From assembly GCA_016256075.1 (NCBI GenBank), contig SDVU01000009.1, positions 1-32,873 of the forward strand: a stretch of DNA of 32,873 nucleotides. Reading direction: 5' to 3'. The DNA comes from Dictyocoela muelleri. Taxonomy: Eukaryota > Microsporidia. This document shows, one piece after another, positions 20,148 through 29,614 of this stretch. The position numbers and the translations under genes were made by a program. The notes below the pieces were generated by a model. That model did no database searches, was not told where the DNA came from, and saw only the letters and a list, made by a program, of their open reading frames with translations. Each line of letters opens with the position of its first letter. Position 1 is the first letter of the stretch.

Positions 20148-20779
20148 ATGTGGAATTTAAATAGTAAGAACGACCACAACGAAATTATCGAATACCTAAA
20201 CGCAACTAAGAAAAATAATCAAGAACCGGAAGTAAAATTTATCATTGAGAGAGAAAAATTCATTGAATTAATTATGAACCTCGGAAACTGGAAAGCACCG
20301 GGTCCTGATTTAATATACACATTTTGGATTAAAAACCTAAGAAGTGTTCATGATGTTTTATTTGAAAATGTGAACAATTGTGTTCTAAACCTTTAAAATA
20401 TTTCATTGATATTATTTGAGGGAAGAACCGTTCTGATACCTAAGAAAAAGGCATATAGTGCTTATGAATTTAGACCAATTACATGCTTATCTATATTTTA
20501 CAAGCTCATTATAAAATTTTTGTCATATATTCCCCAAAACGATGTCATGACCAGAAATAAATTGAGTTTTAACCAAAAAGGAGGATTGCCAAATACGAAA
20601 GGTTCTAAAGAACAATACCTTATAAATGAATCAATCAGTAACGAATCAAAAGACATAAAGATGGAATGGCTTGATATAAAAAAGGCCTATGAACATGTTG
20701 ATCTTTATTATTTAACCGAATTCGTGAACATTTTAATAGTTCAACAACAAATAATCGAATTTCTTGCCCTCTTAACTTT
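20148..20779 (+). pseudogene. LINE reverse transcriptase, first half
   Basis: Two adjacent frames give GNWKAPGPDLIYTFWIKNLR (RT motif 0/1, with the KAPGPD signature) and then RTVLIPKKKAYSAYEFRPIT followed by CLSIFYKLIIKFL, QKGGLPNTKGSKEQYLI and EWLDIKKAYEHVD, in which the aspartate of D-x-x-KAY is the first catalytic residue. The RT is then cut at LALLTF by the Merlin at 20782. One frameshift near 20396 separates the two frames. Confidence 0.88.
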
Positions 20780-21351
20780 TAACACACTTTAAGAAAAATA
20801 ACACACTTTAAAAAAAAATCTAAAATTGATAAACCCTTAATGAGTAAAATGGAAAGATTTTTTATTGTAGAGTATAGAAAAATATATACTAACGATCAAA
20901 AAAAAGGGATTAAAATGACATAATGGTTTATTTTAAAAAATACAGCTACACCAAATTTAACTATCGAGTTTTTTGCAAGGTGTAGATTGATAAAGAATGA
21001 ATCGATATGTATTCATTGCAACAGGCGAATGACTTTAATAACAATTAAAAAAAGCACGGATGGTTTTATATTGAGATGTTCTTTGGGATGCAAGAAAAAT
21101 CAAAGTATAAGACACGATTCTTTTTTTTTGAATGTAAGATTGAAATTAATAAAATATTAAAAATGTTATATAAAATTGTTGTGGAAATGAAAAAAGTGTA
21201 CATATCAATTGATTTAAGCAATTCTAAAAAATCAGTTTCTAAAGATATGCAAAAGTTAATAAATAAATGTATTTAAGACTTTTCTAATGGAGATAATATG
21301 ATAGGAGTATTAGATGAAAATGGCAATCCAATTGTTGTTGAGATCGACGAA

Positions 21352-21435
21352 AGTCTTTTTTTTAAAAAAATAAATATAATAGAGGCAGAATCATAGGTGG
21401 TAAATGGTATGTAGCAGGAGTCGAAAGAAATGACA
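21352..21435. repeat. 84-bp target duplication of element C, left copy
   Basis: AGTCTTTTTTTTAAAAAAAT through TAGAGGCAGAATCATAGGTG to GAAAGAAATGACA. It matches 22148-22229 at most positions, with two 1-bp length differences. It is coding sequence of the host Merlin transposase, so the repeat is clearly target DNA. Confidence 0.82.
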
Positions 21436-22147
21436 CGTAATTTCAGCGCAAAAATGGTTTTTAGCGCAAAAATTTTTTATCTTTAAAATGTAATATTTAA
21501 AAATAAAAAAGATAAAAAAAATTATAAATTATTTGGTGGTTTAAAGACGGAAAAATAAATTGAATTGGTAATATATAATTGTTTAAAATATTATATTTCC
21601 GTTTTTTTACAATAATATCACATAAATAATGATTTTACTTTTAAAATCTTGTTTAAAAATAATTTAGTGTACAAATACATAGTAATTTTTCCAGATACTT
21701 TAAAAAATTAATTAAAATCAAAAAGATGTGGCTATAACATTTAATTACACATTCTAAGTTCATTCAGAAATCATATCACTAATACTAGCATATACTTTAA
21801 ACAATTATTAAGTATGAATTTATGAATGAGCATCTCTAACTTGTGTTATTTATACAAAAATGAAAAATGGGGCTTTATTACTCTAATGATGCTTATATAT
21901 ATTTTTATACTCATGTCTATAAGTCAAAAAATGTATATTAGAAAAATACTATGAATAAAAAAATTTAGAGGGAATTAATTGAAGATAAAAAAATACTATA
22001 GGCTTTTATAGTTGGAAGAAATATCAAAAGGCTAAATTGCCAAAATAAAATAAACATTTTAATATAACATTTGCAAAAAATAAATAATTTTTGCGCTTAA
22101 AACCGTTTTTGCGCTAAAAACCGCTTTTTCGCTAAAGCGCAAAAGCG
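21436..22147. mobile_element. non-autonomous MULE-type element C
   Basis: A 712-bp insert with inverted ends built of repeated AGCGCAAAAA and GGTTTTTAGCGCAAAAA blocks. The left end starts CGTAATTTCAGCGC and the right end, read inward, starts CGCTTTTGCGCTTTAGCG, which folds on itself. These ends follow the CGT-A and (G/C)GCT pattern of elements A, B and E. No protein is encoded. It is flanked by 84/82-bp direct repeats of Merlin coding sequence. The MULE assignment rests on the ends and the duplication length alone. Confidence 0.65.
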
Positions 22148-22229
22148 AGTCTTTTTTTAAAAAAATAATATAATAGAGGCAGAAGCATGGGTGGTACATG
22201 GTATGTAACATGAGTCGAAAGAAATTAAA
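22148..22229. repeat. 82-bp target duplication of element C, right copy
   Basis: AGTCTTTTTTTAAAAAAATA through TAGAGGCAGAAGCATGGGTG to GAAAGAAATTAAA, directly after the right terminus of C. The host Merlin reading resumes after it. Confidence 0.82.
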
Positions 22230-22689
22230 AAAATGCTTTTATAGCACCTGTATTTAATATGTCTGCAGAAACGATGTTTCAATTAATTAATAATCATGTT
22301 AGACCAGAAACTATTTGTATAACGGATGAATGAAGGGTATATGCATCAGCTTTTATCAGTATTGATAATATGCATCATTATTCTGTTAACCATTCAATAT
22401 CCTTTGTTTATCCTGCAAATTCTGAGATTCATACAAATACTATTGAAGGTTTTTTTCTCACGCTAAACAATATTTGAGAAAAAAAATATGGTGTGGATAA
22501 AGAAAAAGTTTATGAATACTTAATTTATTTTATTTGAATTTACAAAAAAGAAAAGAACATTAATACACTAATTAATATAATAAGCTTTGACTTTTCTTAT
22601 TTTTATCAATTTTTGTTTTTATACAGTTTGTTATTTTTCTTAAAGTGTGTTTTAAGTTGTGAGGTCCGAATTTCTAAACATCGCAAAAA

Positions 22690-23625
22690 CATTGGATCAC
22701 AAGCAAATAATATAAAAATAAAACCCTTGGAAGTATAAAATTTAAGCGTGGTTTATTACAAGGTGACTCATTGTCGCCCTTATTATTCAATATAGCACTA
22801 GAACCAATTTCTAGGTATTTAAACACAATAAATTTTCCATTTATAAACATCATGATAAATGATAAAAAGATCAATGTGAACCATTTACTTTATATGGACG
22901 ACGCAAAATTATTTGCGTACGATGAAAAAGTGATTAACTTATTCTATTCCCAATTCAAAAATTCACTAAATTCAATCGGTTTTTATCTTAACGAAGAAAA
23001 ATCACAAGGAAATATCAAATTAGAAACACTTCCTATAACGAAATCAGAAAACAACATAAAATACCTTGGAATACACGAAAACTGCCTCGGTAAAAATGAA
23101 AAAATAACATGTCAAAGCGTAAAAGATAAGATTTTTCAGAGAATAGAGAGCCTCTGTTCAACTGAATTAAATGCAAAGAATCTCTTCGAAGCCATAAACC
23201 AATTCGCGATTCCAGTAATGAACTACCATATAGGTATATTAAATATCCCCGAGAGAGAATACGAAAACATAAACCTTGAAATAAGAAAAATCTTAACAAA
23301 ACATAAAATTTACAACCCCTTAGCTTCTCCAGAAAGACTCTACTTGAAACGAAATGATTTAGGCAGGGGGCTTACAAATGTAACACACTTGTCTGAACGC
23401 ATACTTCTTAATATGAACAAATACATCTCAAACAATTACACAGAAAGACAACAAATAATTCCGAATTATTTGTCATACCACCCAAACTCTGTTCTTAAAA
23501 TAAACGAACCTCTTCGATCAAAATACGGACAAAACATAAACAACATAAAAGATTTATATAATCTCGAAAGACAACACTTGCTCGAAGCATTATTTAAAAA
23601 ATCATTGCACGTCACATACATATAA
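22690..23625 (+). pseudogene. LINE reverse transcriptase, second half
   Basis: The frame 22771-23625 continues the reverse transcriptase after the Merlin. Directly before it, in another frame, GLLQGDS leads into SPLLFNIALEPISRYLN. Then NHLLYMDDAKLFAYDEK holds the YMDD active site with both catalytic aspartates, and IGFYLNEEKSQGN and IKYLGIHENCLGKN follow as the next conserved RT blocks. The remainder (AINQFAIPVMNYHIGILN and RLYLKRNDLGRGLTN) is the conserved thumb and linker of the R2/R4 group. This is the longest uninterrupted piece of the LINE. Confidence 0.92.
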
Positions 23626-23679
23626 GTATTGACAGCGAAAAAGTTTACATGCCTTGCTCTACACTTTGACTAAACAAAG

Positions 23680-24360
23680 TATCACAGAATGCACGAGAAG
23701 AATCTATTTACCATGTACTACAACATAAATGTTTATCACATGATATCTTTAAGTAAATGTCTATACTGCTCGGAAGCAAGAGCCAACATTGATCATTATG
23801 CAACTAGGTTAAAAAACTTATATCTTCAAATTCCGAGCCCAGAAATAACTATGTATTACGCTGTGTTCACTTCATCTTAATACGTATTATGGATTTACCG
23901 CATCAAAGAAGATTTCCCTTCATAATATTAATAAAATAATCTAGAATAAAAACGCAAAGATAGTGGTAGAGATGCCCCACAAAACTAACATATCACTTAA
24001 ACACATTAATTCAGCCATAACAGTCTATAACAAAATAACATGAGAAATATTCATCATTGAAATTGGAATTACGGCATTAGAAAATCTAAAAATAAGAGAA
24101 ACTGAAAAACTAAATAAGTATCGTATTCTAGCAAAAGAGCTATCATTATTACATAAATCGAGAGTAACAATTATTCCCCTTGTATTAACTTGAGATGGAT
24201 TTGTTACCGTATTCAACAAAAAATACCGAAAGATAATTGTATATCAGATACAACTTTAGCTTACATACAAGAATCGCTCTTAAAATTAACAGGTGAAATT
24301 GGTGATTTAAAAATGATTTATAATTATAATGAGACTGAAAAATTGAAATTCGAATTTTAA
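23680..24360 (+). pseudogene. LINE zinc knuckle and restriction-like endonuclease
   Basis: The frame 23689-23880 carries KCLYCSEARANIDHYATR, the C-x-x-C...H knuckle found between RT and endonuclease in R2/R4-type elements; the usual fourth ligand is altered. After breaks, about 24040-24230 reads IFIIEIGITALENLKIRETE, KYRILAKELSLLHKSRVTII and PLVLT then DGFVTVFNKKY. The IIEIG stretch corresponds to the (D/E)-x-K-like core of the restriction-like nuclease that nicks target DNA. Several stops and frameshifts break this part. Confidence 0.8.
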
Positions 24361-24498
24361 TTAACAGTTGATTTAGCAATATTGAATTTGCAGTGTGATT
24401 TGTTTAAAGAGGTTTTTTAAAATCAAATTAATTATTTCCGGCTTAGGATGCATAAGAAATATTATTCCCCTCCTAATGGCAATTCTTATTATTAAAAA

Positions 24499-24527
24499 TT
24501 TATTTATTTATTTATTTATTTACATAT

Positions 24528-24580
<53 letters not shown>
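24499..24580 (+). repeat. (TTTA)n tail of the LINE
   Basis: About 20 copies of the tetramer TTTA with one interruption (TTTACATA). It lies between the end of the LINE body and the right target duplication, where R2/R4-type elements often carry a short simple-repeat tail. Confidence 0.85.
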
Positions 24581-24582
<2 letters not shown>

Positions 24583-24599
24583 TTATTAGGTTTGTATTT
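24580..24599. repeat. LINE target duplication, right copy
   Basis: TTATTATTAGGTTTGTATTT; pairs with 18530-18549 with a single C/T difference. Confidence 0.65.
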
Positions 24600-25210
24600 A
24601 AATTCCATCTTTTCTAATTATTGCAAAGACCAAAAGGAATCTTGCGTTCCCATAGGTAAATCTCAAGGATGCTCCTGTCCTTGAAACGTAATTTGAATTT
24701 ATTAAATTGTATTGAATCATTTTTATTCAACATAGGTATTAAATTGTAATTTTTTGTGGCTTTATTTGATATATTAAAATATTTAATTAATCATTTTTCT
24801 GAAATTGCTTCTAAATAAAATATCTAAATAATTTTAAAATATTACAATTTTCTATATTATACTGCGTCTGATTTTGTATGTCAGGATATGAAAATATTTT
24901 ATTCTGGGGTTTTCATAGTTATATTATCTTGATATTCTTATCGCTTCATTTTTTTATTTATTCTTCAAGCTAGTATTCCTAAAACTGGTCTACACGAACT
25001 CCTCAGGGGCTCACAGATACCCCGAAAGTTTCTAGAGCATTTTTATAGACTTAAGGGGTCCTATAAATCTCTTAAGTCTCTATGGGCTCTCTGAAGGCAA
25101 ATTCTAAATAATAGCGAAGGCATTTTTCGAAAAAATGTCGAAAATTTTTGATATTAATTTTTAATGAATTACTATTAAAAATATTTTTTATTAATTTTCT
25201 TGATGATTTT
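24600..25210. other. AT-rich stretch without a gene
   Basis: No coding frame and no clear repeat. A short run around 25000-25090 is less AT-rich (CTCCTGTCCTTG, CTCACAGATACCCCGAAAG) but gives no recognisable product on either strand. Confidence 0.4.
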
Positions 25211-25529
25211 TTGTTACTGTGTCCCCCATTTGACCTATAATAAAAACCGAAAAGGCAATTGAAAAATGATGAAAAAAATGTGTTTTTGCAACGATCTCGA
25301 AATGATATTAGCGAAAATTGAGTCTTATAATTTTTTTGTTCTCAAAAGGGAAATATACACGACAAAAATTCTTGGATTTTTTCGAGTGAATACTTCCTTT
25401 ATGACTAAAAAAATTTTAAAACTAGATTTTCGCTATCACTTCGAGATCGTTTCAAAAACATATTTTTTATCATTTTTCGATTGCCTTTTTGGGGTTTAAT
25501 TATTGGTCAAATGGTGGACTAAGTACCAA
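25211..25529. repeat. fold-back MITE
   Basis: The left arm (TTGTTACTGTGTCCCCCATT, then AAAAGGCAATTGAAAAATGA and CGATCTCGAAATGATATTAG) is mirrored by the right arm, with the loop near 25370. The arms agree at roughly 80-85 percent. The frame 25266-25499 crosses both arms and is an artefact of the hairpin. Confidence 0.75.
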
Positions 25530-25658
25530 ATTTTTTATTTTTTGGTTTTATATATTTAAATTAAATTTATAATAATTATGGAAAATATAAAAATTAAAAG
25601 AAATTTTGTTATTTGTATTATTATTTTTATTTTTTATAGTAATTTCAAAGATAAATAT

Positions 25659-25948
25659 GTCGCGCGACGACGGCGCGACCACGAAGGATTTTATTTAAAA
25701 ACACTATTTGAAAAGAACCACGGTATTTAAATGAATAATAATATTGGTGATACAGTATACTATAAGAACCAACGTATTTTTCTTAAACTATTTCAATTTT
25801 TTTCCTAAAATATATTTATATTTTTTTTTCAAAAAAAACAATGGCCTTTATAGTATTGCTAATATTATTTGTCGTTTAAAAATTTTTGATTATTTTCCAC
25901 GGGCGTTTTTAAATAAAATTCTTTGTGGTTGCGCTGTAGGCGCGCAAC
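25659..25948. repeat. fold-back MITE with GC-rich ends
   Basis: The termini GTCGCGCGACGACGGCGCGA and, mirrored, GTTGCGCGCCTACAGCGCAA are followed in each arm by CCACGAAGGATTTTATTTAA-type sequence. GC-rich tips on an otherwise AT-rich 290-bp hairpin make the ends clear. No protein is encoded. Confidence 0.75.
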
Positions 25949-26940
25949 AAAATAAAGCTTTATCAAAGATAAAAAATTTTATCAGTACATGAACATATAA
26001 AATTTGATGTTTCAACATAAAAAAAATATCGGATCTTGACATTTTCCCCCATGTGGGAAAAAAACGGGATATAAAAAAATTACAACTTATTTATATATAA
26101 AAATGGGAAAAAACAGCCTAAAACTATAATGGGGAAAAACGGTCAATATCCAAAATATTTGTGAAGTGAATCACAATTATTTAACCAATAAACGCCGAGG
26201 TAAGAAATTTTTCCTAAAACCCAATTAATTCTTGAATATGGAATAAGAAAAGTTAAACCAAAAATAAAAAATATGAAATTTAACATTTTAAAATAAAAAA
26301 GTGGTAGTTGATAAAAAAAATATCTATAAATTTTCAATTTTATAAAAATATAGAGTTTTAAATAACTCTATTAAGGATTTTTAGCTATTCACTAAATAAA
26401 TATTGTACATAATAAGGGTTCTGTAATTTTTCATATGTTTTATTTTATGATAAATATTGTCGGCAGCGAAAAGTGATTTTCGCGAAAAGGGCATTAATGA
26501 TTTAATAAAGGGTTTTTAAATTTTCGAAAAGCTATTTATAAAATGTTAATGATTTGGTGGGCAAGGAAAAAGCACTTTCAAATTAAAACTAAAAAAATCA
26601 TTTTTATATATGCAAAAAAAATCATTTTTTTTATATGCAAAAATAATTTCGCTAAAAAGGCATGGATAATTATGGTTATAATAAAAATAAAAAAACTGAG
26701 TTTAAAATAATATTAATTTAGCTATTTCGTGTAAAAGGCTATATATAAATGACGAATATAGTGTTTTAAATTTATAAGAAATGTTTATTTTTTTTATAAA
26801 TTTTATTATTGGTTAGAAATTGTTTCAGAATTTGATGCTTCGCTCTGATTGGTACGCAATAAATAATGATAAAAATATAATGATGTGTAGGGTTTTAAAA
26901 GGTTTATGGTGTTTCAGAAATAAATATATAAGAAGATAGA
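25949..26940. other. AT-rich stretch without a gene
   Basis: Nothing coding is visible. There is a two-copy 26-bp tandem repeat (AAAAAATCATTTTTATATAT then GCAAA) at about 26590-26645, and loose GGGAAAAAA-type repeats at 26040-26140. Confidence 0.4.
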
Positions 26941-26946
26941 AAGAAA

Positions 26947-27132
26947 ATGATAATTAATTCCGATAAATCTTCTTCTTTAACATACCGAATATATTATAAA
27001 AACAAACGATGTATATTACATATAAAATTGAATGGATTTCTAATTATAATCTTAATTGCTTTTTTGTCACATTTATATTTATCAACTATAAAATTATATT
27101 TTTTTAATTATAAAAATATAAAGGAAAATTAA
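26947..27132 (+). CDS. small hypothetical protein with one membrane segment
   Basis: A 61-codon frame starting MIINSDKSSSLTYRIYYKNK and carrying a hydrophobic stretch, GFLIIILIAFLSHLYL, at residues 30-45, long enough for one membrane helix. There is no CCC box before the ATG, unlike the Edc3 gene and the transposase at 32547. In DNA this AT-rich, hydrophobic short frames arise by chance. I do not recognise it, and a real gene is unlikely but possible. Confidence 0.2.
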   Translation: MIINSDKSSSLTYRIYYKNKRCILHIKLNGFLIIILIAFLSHLYLSTIKLYFFNYKNIKEN

Positions 27133-27236
27133 ATTATACAATAAAAGAAAAAAATTGCTAAAATAGATCCGTATTATAGTGCTAAAATTTGTTTCGTTTA
27201 ATTTAATAGTTATTTTTTTATTCGTTTAGGATTTAA

Positions 27237-28135
27237 CTACATCATTTCATCCATATCATATTGTATTAAAACCAAGTTATTTTGCATCTCACAAACATAA
27301 TAGACTGATTCATAAAAGTTACATTCATATGCATTTTTCTTAGTATTAATGTTATTATCCAAATCCTTTGTTAACAATACACGATCATTAAAATTTAAAA
27401 TTGCAGTAGATTCATTTTTTGTGTAAACTTTAGAATTATAGTTATTCAAATTTTCTAATACTTTACTTTCGGATCTTTTTATGCATAAAAATGAATTTTC
27501 TCTTATAATAAATCCTCTGAATACTTCGAAAGGTGTTTTTGATGTTGTGCGATAAACACTACTGTTGTACTGATAAATGATGTATCTTAAAAATTGATCC
27601 TTTTTCTCAAAAAGTCATTTTGAAAGATGATGTTTGAATGTCTTATTAAACCTTTCAATTTGACATTGAAACTCTAGATGCCTTAGTCGATCTTATACAT
27701 GCCTTTTTTGTATTTTGTAATGATATATCCGAAAACTTTATTACAAAACTCTTTTCCATTATAAATGTAGATTATTTCCCATTTTCCTTCTGCAGGATAT
27801 AATTCATCTAGTTTATCAGACACACCTATCGAATCTTTTGAAAAAAGTGGGAAACAATACGTGAACTTTGAAAAACTATTTAAGCACGTCAAAATATATT
27901 TGTATACTCTGTTTAAATCATGGTATTTTCTTAGATCAATAATATCCATAAATAATCTTTCATTTATATTACAAGAAGTTATATATGTCAAATTGGTTTT
28001 CCTCTTTAATGATTCTGGCATATTGCATACCTCATATTTTTTTAACATAATCACATATTAAATATTTTTTAATTCTTATATATTCATTGCAAATTTTCTT
28101 GTGTAATTTATCTGCTGATAATTGAGGTGGGTTAT
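27237..28135 (-). mobile_element. fossil integrase-bearing element (rve integrase)
   Basis: On the minus strand lies a retroviral-type integrase: an H/C zinc-binding lead-in, the core (MDIIDLRKYHDLNRVYKYIL with its first catalytic aspartate, then a later N-G-K-E block), and a C-terminal region. This type is shared by Ty3/gypsy LTR elements, Ginger-like elements and Polintons, and I cannot separate these here. No LTRs, polymerase or capsid part were found. It is a fossil with a few breaks, truncated on its upstream side near the inverted-repeat element at 28165-29087. Moderate age. Confidence 0.7.
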
Positions 28136-28164
28136 GAAAATATATATATAACGATCTTGGTAAT

Positions 28165-29087
28165 CTGAAAAAATGCCGAAGGGTTTTTTCGGATTTTTTT
28201 CGGCGGCGTTTTATCTGAAAAAATGTCGCCAAAAAAAAATTAATTAAATTCAAAAATAATTTATAATAATAAAATAATTTAGATCTGCCGGATTTTTTTC
28301 ATTATTATTAAAACCTTTGGCTTTTACCCTATTATAAAATAATAAGATCTCAAACCAGATATTAAATTAAATAATTAAATTCATCATTTAAACATTTTTT
28401 CCCTTTACGTTAATAAAAATTGCTTTGAGAGAATTCGTCACTTACCTTATAGTTTTAAGTTTTAAACTAAGCCTGTTGCACAATTACTCTATAATTGTAA
28501 GTAAAAGGGTTTTCGGATTTAATAGTTTATATTGTCAACTGTTTAGATGTCGTCTTTTAATATTACAAACTTCTTGTTTAACTATTTAAGAAATTAAGTA
28601 ATTAAAATTAGTAAAAAAGGTTTTATATCAGAACACACTCTACAGTGTAATTTTAAAGTCTGAAAGAATTTATTCTTTTAGAATTAGAACGTATTATTAG
28701 AATTCCTACAGATCATGAATAACAAAGCTAGGCTTTAACATTGATTGTTTTTTATAATTACTATGACCAGCAAATATTTCAATAATTTAAATAAATGATT
28801 TTACGCAGAAATCATGATATTTTAATCCTCTACTTATATTGATTTAGAAATTCGTTTTTTTTAGTATATATTCAAGTTTTAATTAATCAGACTGTGTCGG
28901 TTTTTCTACTATAAAGAAAAAAAACGATTGGATCCAACAATTTAAATATTTTTTTTAAAAATACATTTTACATTGTTTTATTATTATAAATTATTTTTAA
29001 ATTTAATTAAATTATTTTTTTTGGCGGCATTTTTTCGATAAAACGCCGCCGAAAAAAATCCGAAAAAATGCCTTCGGCATTTTTTCG
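28165..29087. mobile_element. inverted-repeat MITE with hairpin ends
   Basis: The left terminus (CTGAAAAAATGCCGAAGGGT to about 28275) and the right terminus mirror each other over about 110 bp, including TCGGCGGCGTTTTATC and CAAAAATAATTTATAATAAT. Inside each terminus AAAAAATGCC and GGCATTTTTTC can also pair locally. The ~700-bp centre is AT-rich and encodes nothing recognisable. A related end fragment may lie at 5628-5665. It sits just upstream of the fossil integrase and may have landed in it. I saw no long flanking repeat. Confidence 0.75.
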
Positions 29088-29608
29088 TATCGGGTGATGA
29101 TTACTTGACACCTCTCAGTAAAAAGTATACAATTAATTAAAAAGTCTCTACTTACCTATATCTTGTTGAGTCATTGATAAATCGAAAATCGCGTGCCAGC
29201 TGGGCATCTGAGCATATTATAAAAGTCATATAACTTGTAAATCAGGAATAAAAAATCAAAAATCCACGGTTAATACAGCTCACCGGGTATTTAATTATAA
29301 TTGTCAGCATTCAAGATACAAACGTAAAATACAAAATATCTATATTAAATTTTTAATAATTTTTTTAAAAAAAAATTCTAAATAAATATTTTATAGAAGC
29401 CACTATATATCAAGCCTAGTACGTAAAAAATATTTTATAAAAAATATTTTATAGAAAAATAAAACTCCAATTTAACAAAATATATTTGATAATATAAATC
29501 AGTAAAAAACAACTAATCAATTATTTTTATTAAAGACGTTGATTTAAATTAATCAAATTTCATATTTTAAAAAATTAATTCAAATGATTTAAAATCATTC
29601 AAAAATAA
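29088..29608. other. upstream region of the Edc3 gene
   Basis: About 520 bp, strongly AT-rich, without coding frames. A short tandem AAAAAATATTTTATA repeat lies at about 29425-29460. Apart from the CCC box I see no promoter element that I can name. Confidence 0.4.
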
Positions 29609-29611
29609 CCC
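29609..29611 (+). promoter_or_regulatory. CCC box before the start codon
   Basis: ATAACCCTGCATG: three C residues sit 3 bases before the ATG in a sequence that is almost all A and T. CCC- or GGG-like boxes directly before start codons are known from microsporidian genes with very short 5' leaders. It supports 29615 as the start. Confidence 0.55.
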
Positions 29612-29614
29612 TGC

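Larger units (their letters stand above)
20911..22560 (+). pseudogene. Merlin (ISXO2-like) transposase, interrupted
   Basis: The N-terminal zinc-binding part reads SICIHCNRRMTLI then ILRCSLGCKKNQSIRHDSFF (C-x-x-C, C-x-x-x-C). Further on come ILKMLYKIVVEMKK and, at 21301-21360, DENGNPIVVEIDESLFFKK, where EIDES holds the first aspartate. Insert C splits the gene just after, with an 80-bp piece (IIEAES to VERN-like) present on both sides. To the right, about 22240-22460 gives APVFNMSAETMFQLINNHVR, TICITDE, NMHHYSVNHSISFVYPANSE and HTNTIEGFF, the second and third catalytic blocks. Besides the insert there are several stops and frameshifts. Confidence 0.82.
20782..22650 (+). mobile_element. Merlin transposon inserted in the LINE
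   Basis: The ends are inverted repeats of about 22 bp, ACACACTTTAAGAAAAATAA at the left and its mirror at the right. TTTTAA is present at both junctions, a shortened or worn version of the 8-9 bp duplication of Merlin elements. It carries a broken Merlin transposase and is itself interrupted by the MULE-type insert C (21436-22147). The LINE reverse transcriptase resumes to its right. Confidence 0.8.
18550..24579 (+). mobile_element. R2/R4/Dong-type LINE, interrupted by a Merlin
   Basis: Non-LTR retrotransposon flanked by a 20-bp direct repeat. Without the Merlin insertion (20782-22650) it is about 4.2 kb. It has a Lys- and Asn-rich, badly broken 5' part, a reverse transcriptase, a zinc knuckle and a restriction-like endonuclease at the C-terminal end, then a (TTTA)n tail (24499-24580). 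This order and the C-terminal endonuclease are those of the R2/R4/Dong/NeSL group, which copies RNA onto a nicked target. Stops and frameshifts occur in all parts, so this copy is dead. Confidence 0.85.

Noticed and set aside
22674-23299. Minus-strand frames opposite the reverse transcriptase
   Set aside because: Antisense shadows of the strongly supported LINE reading frame.
25266-25499. 77-codon open frame
   Set aside because: Lies across both arms of a fold-back and has no recognisable domain.
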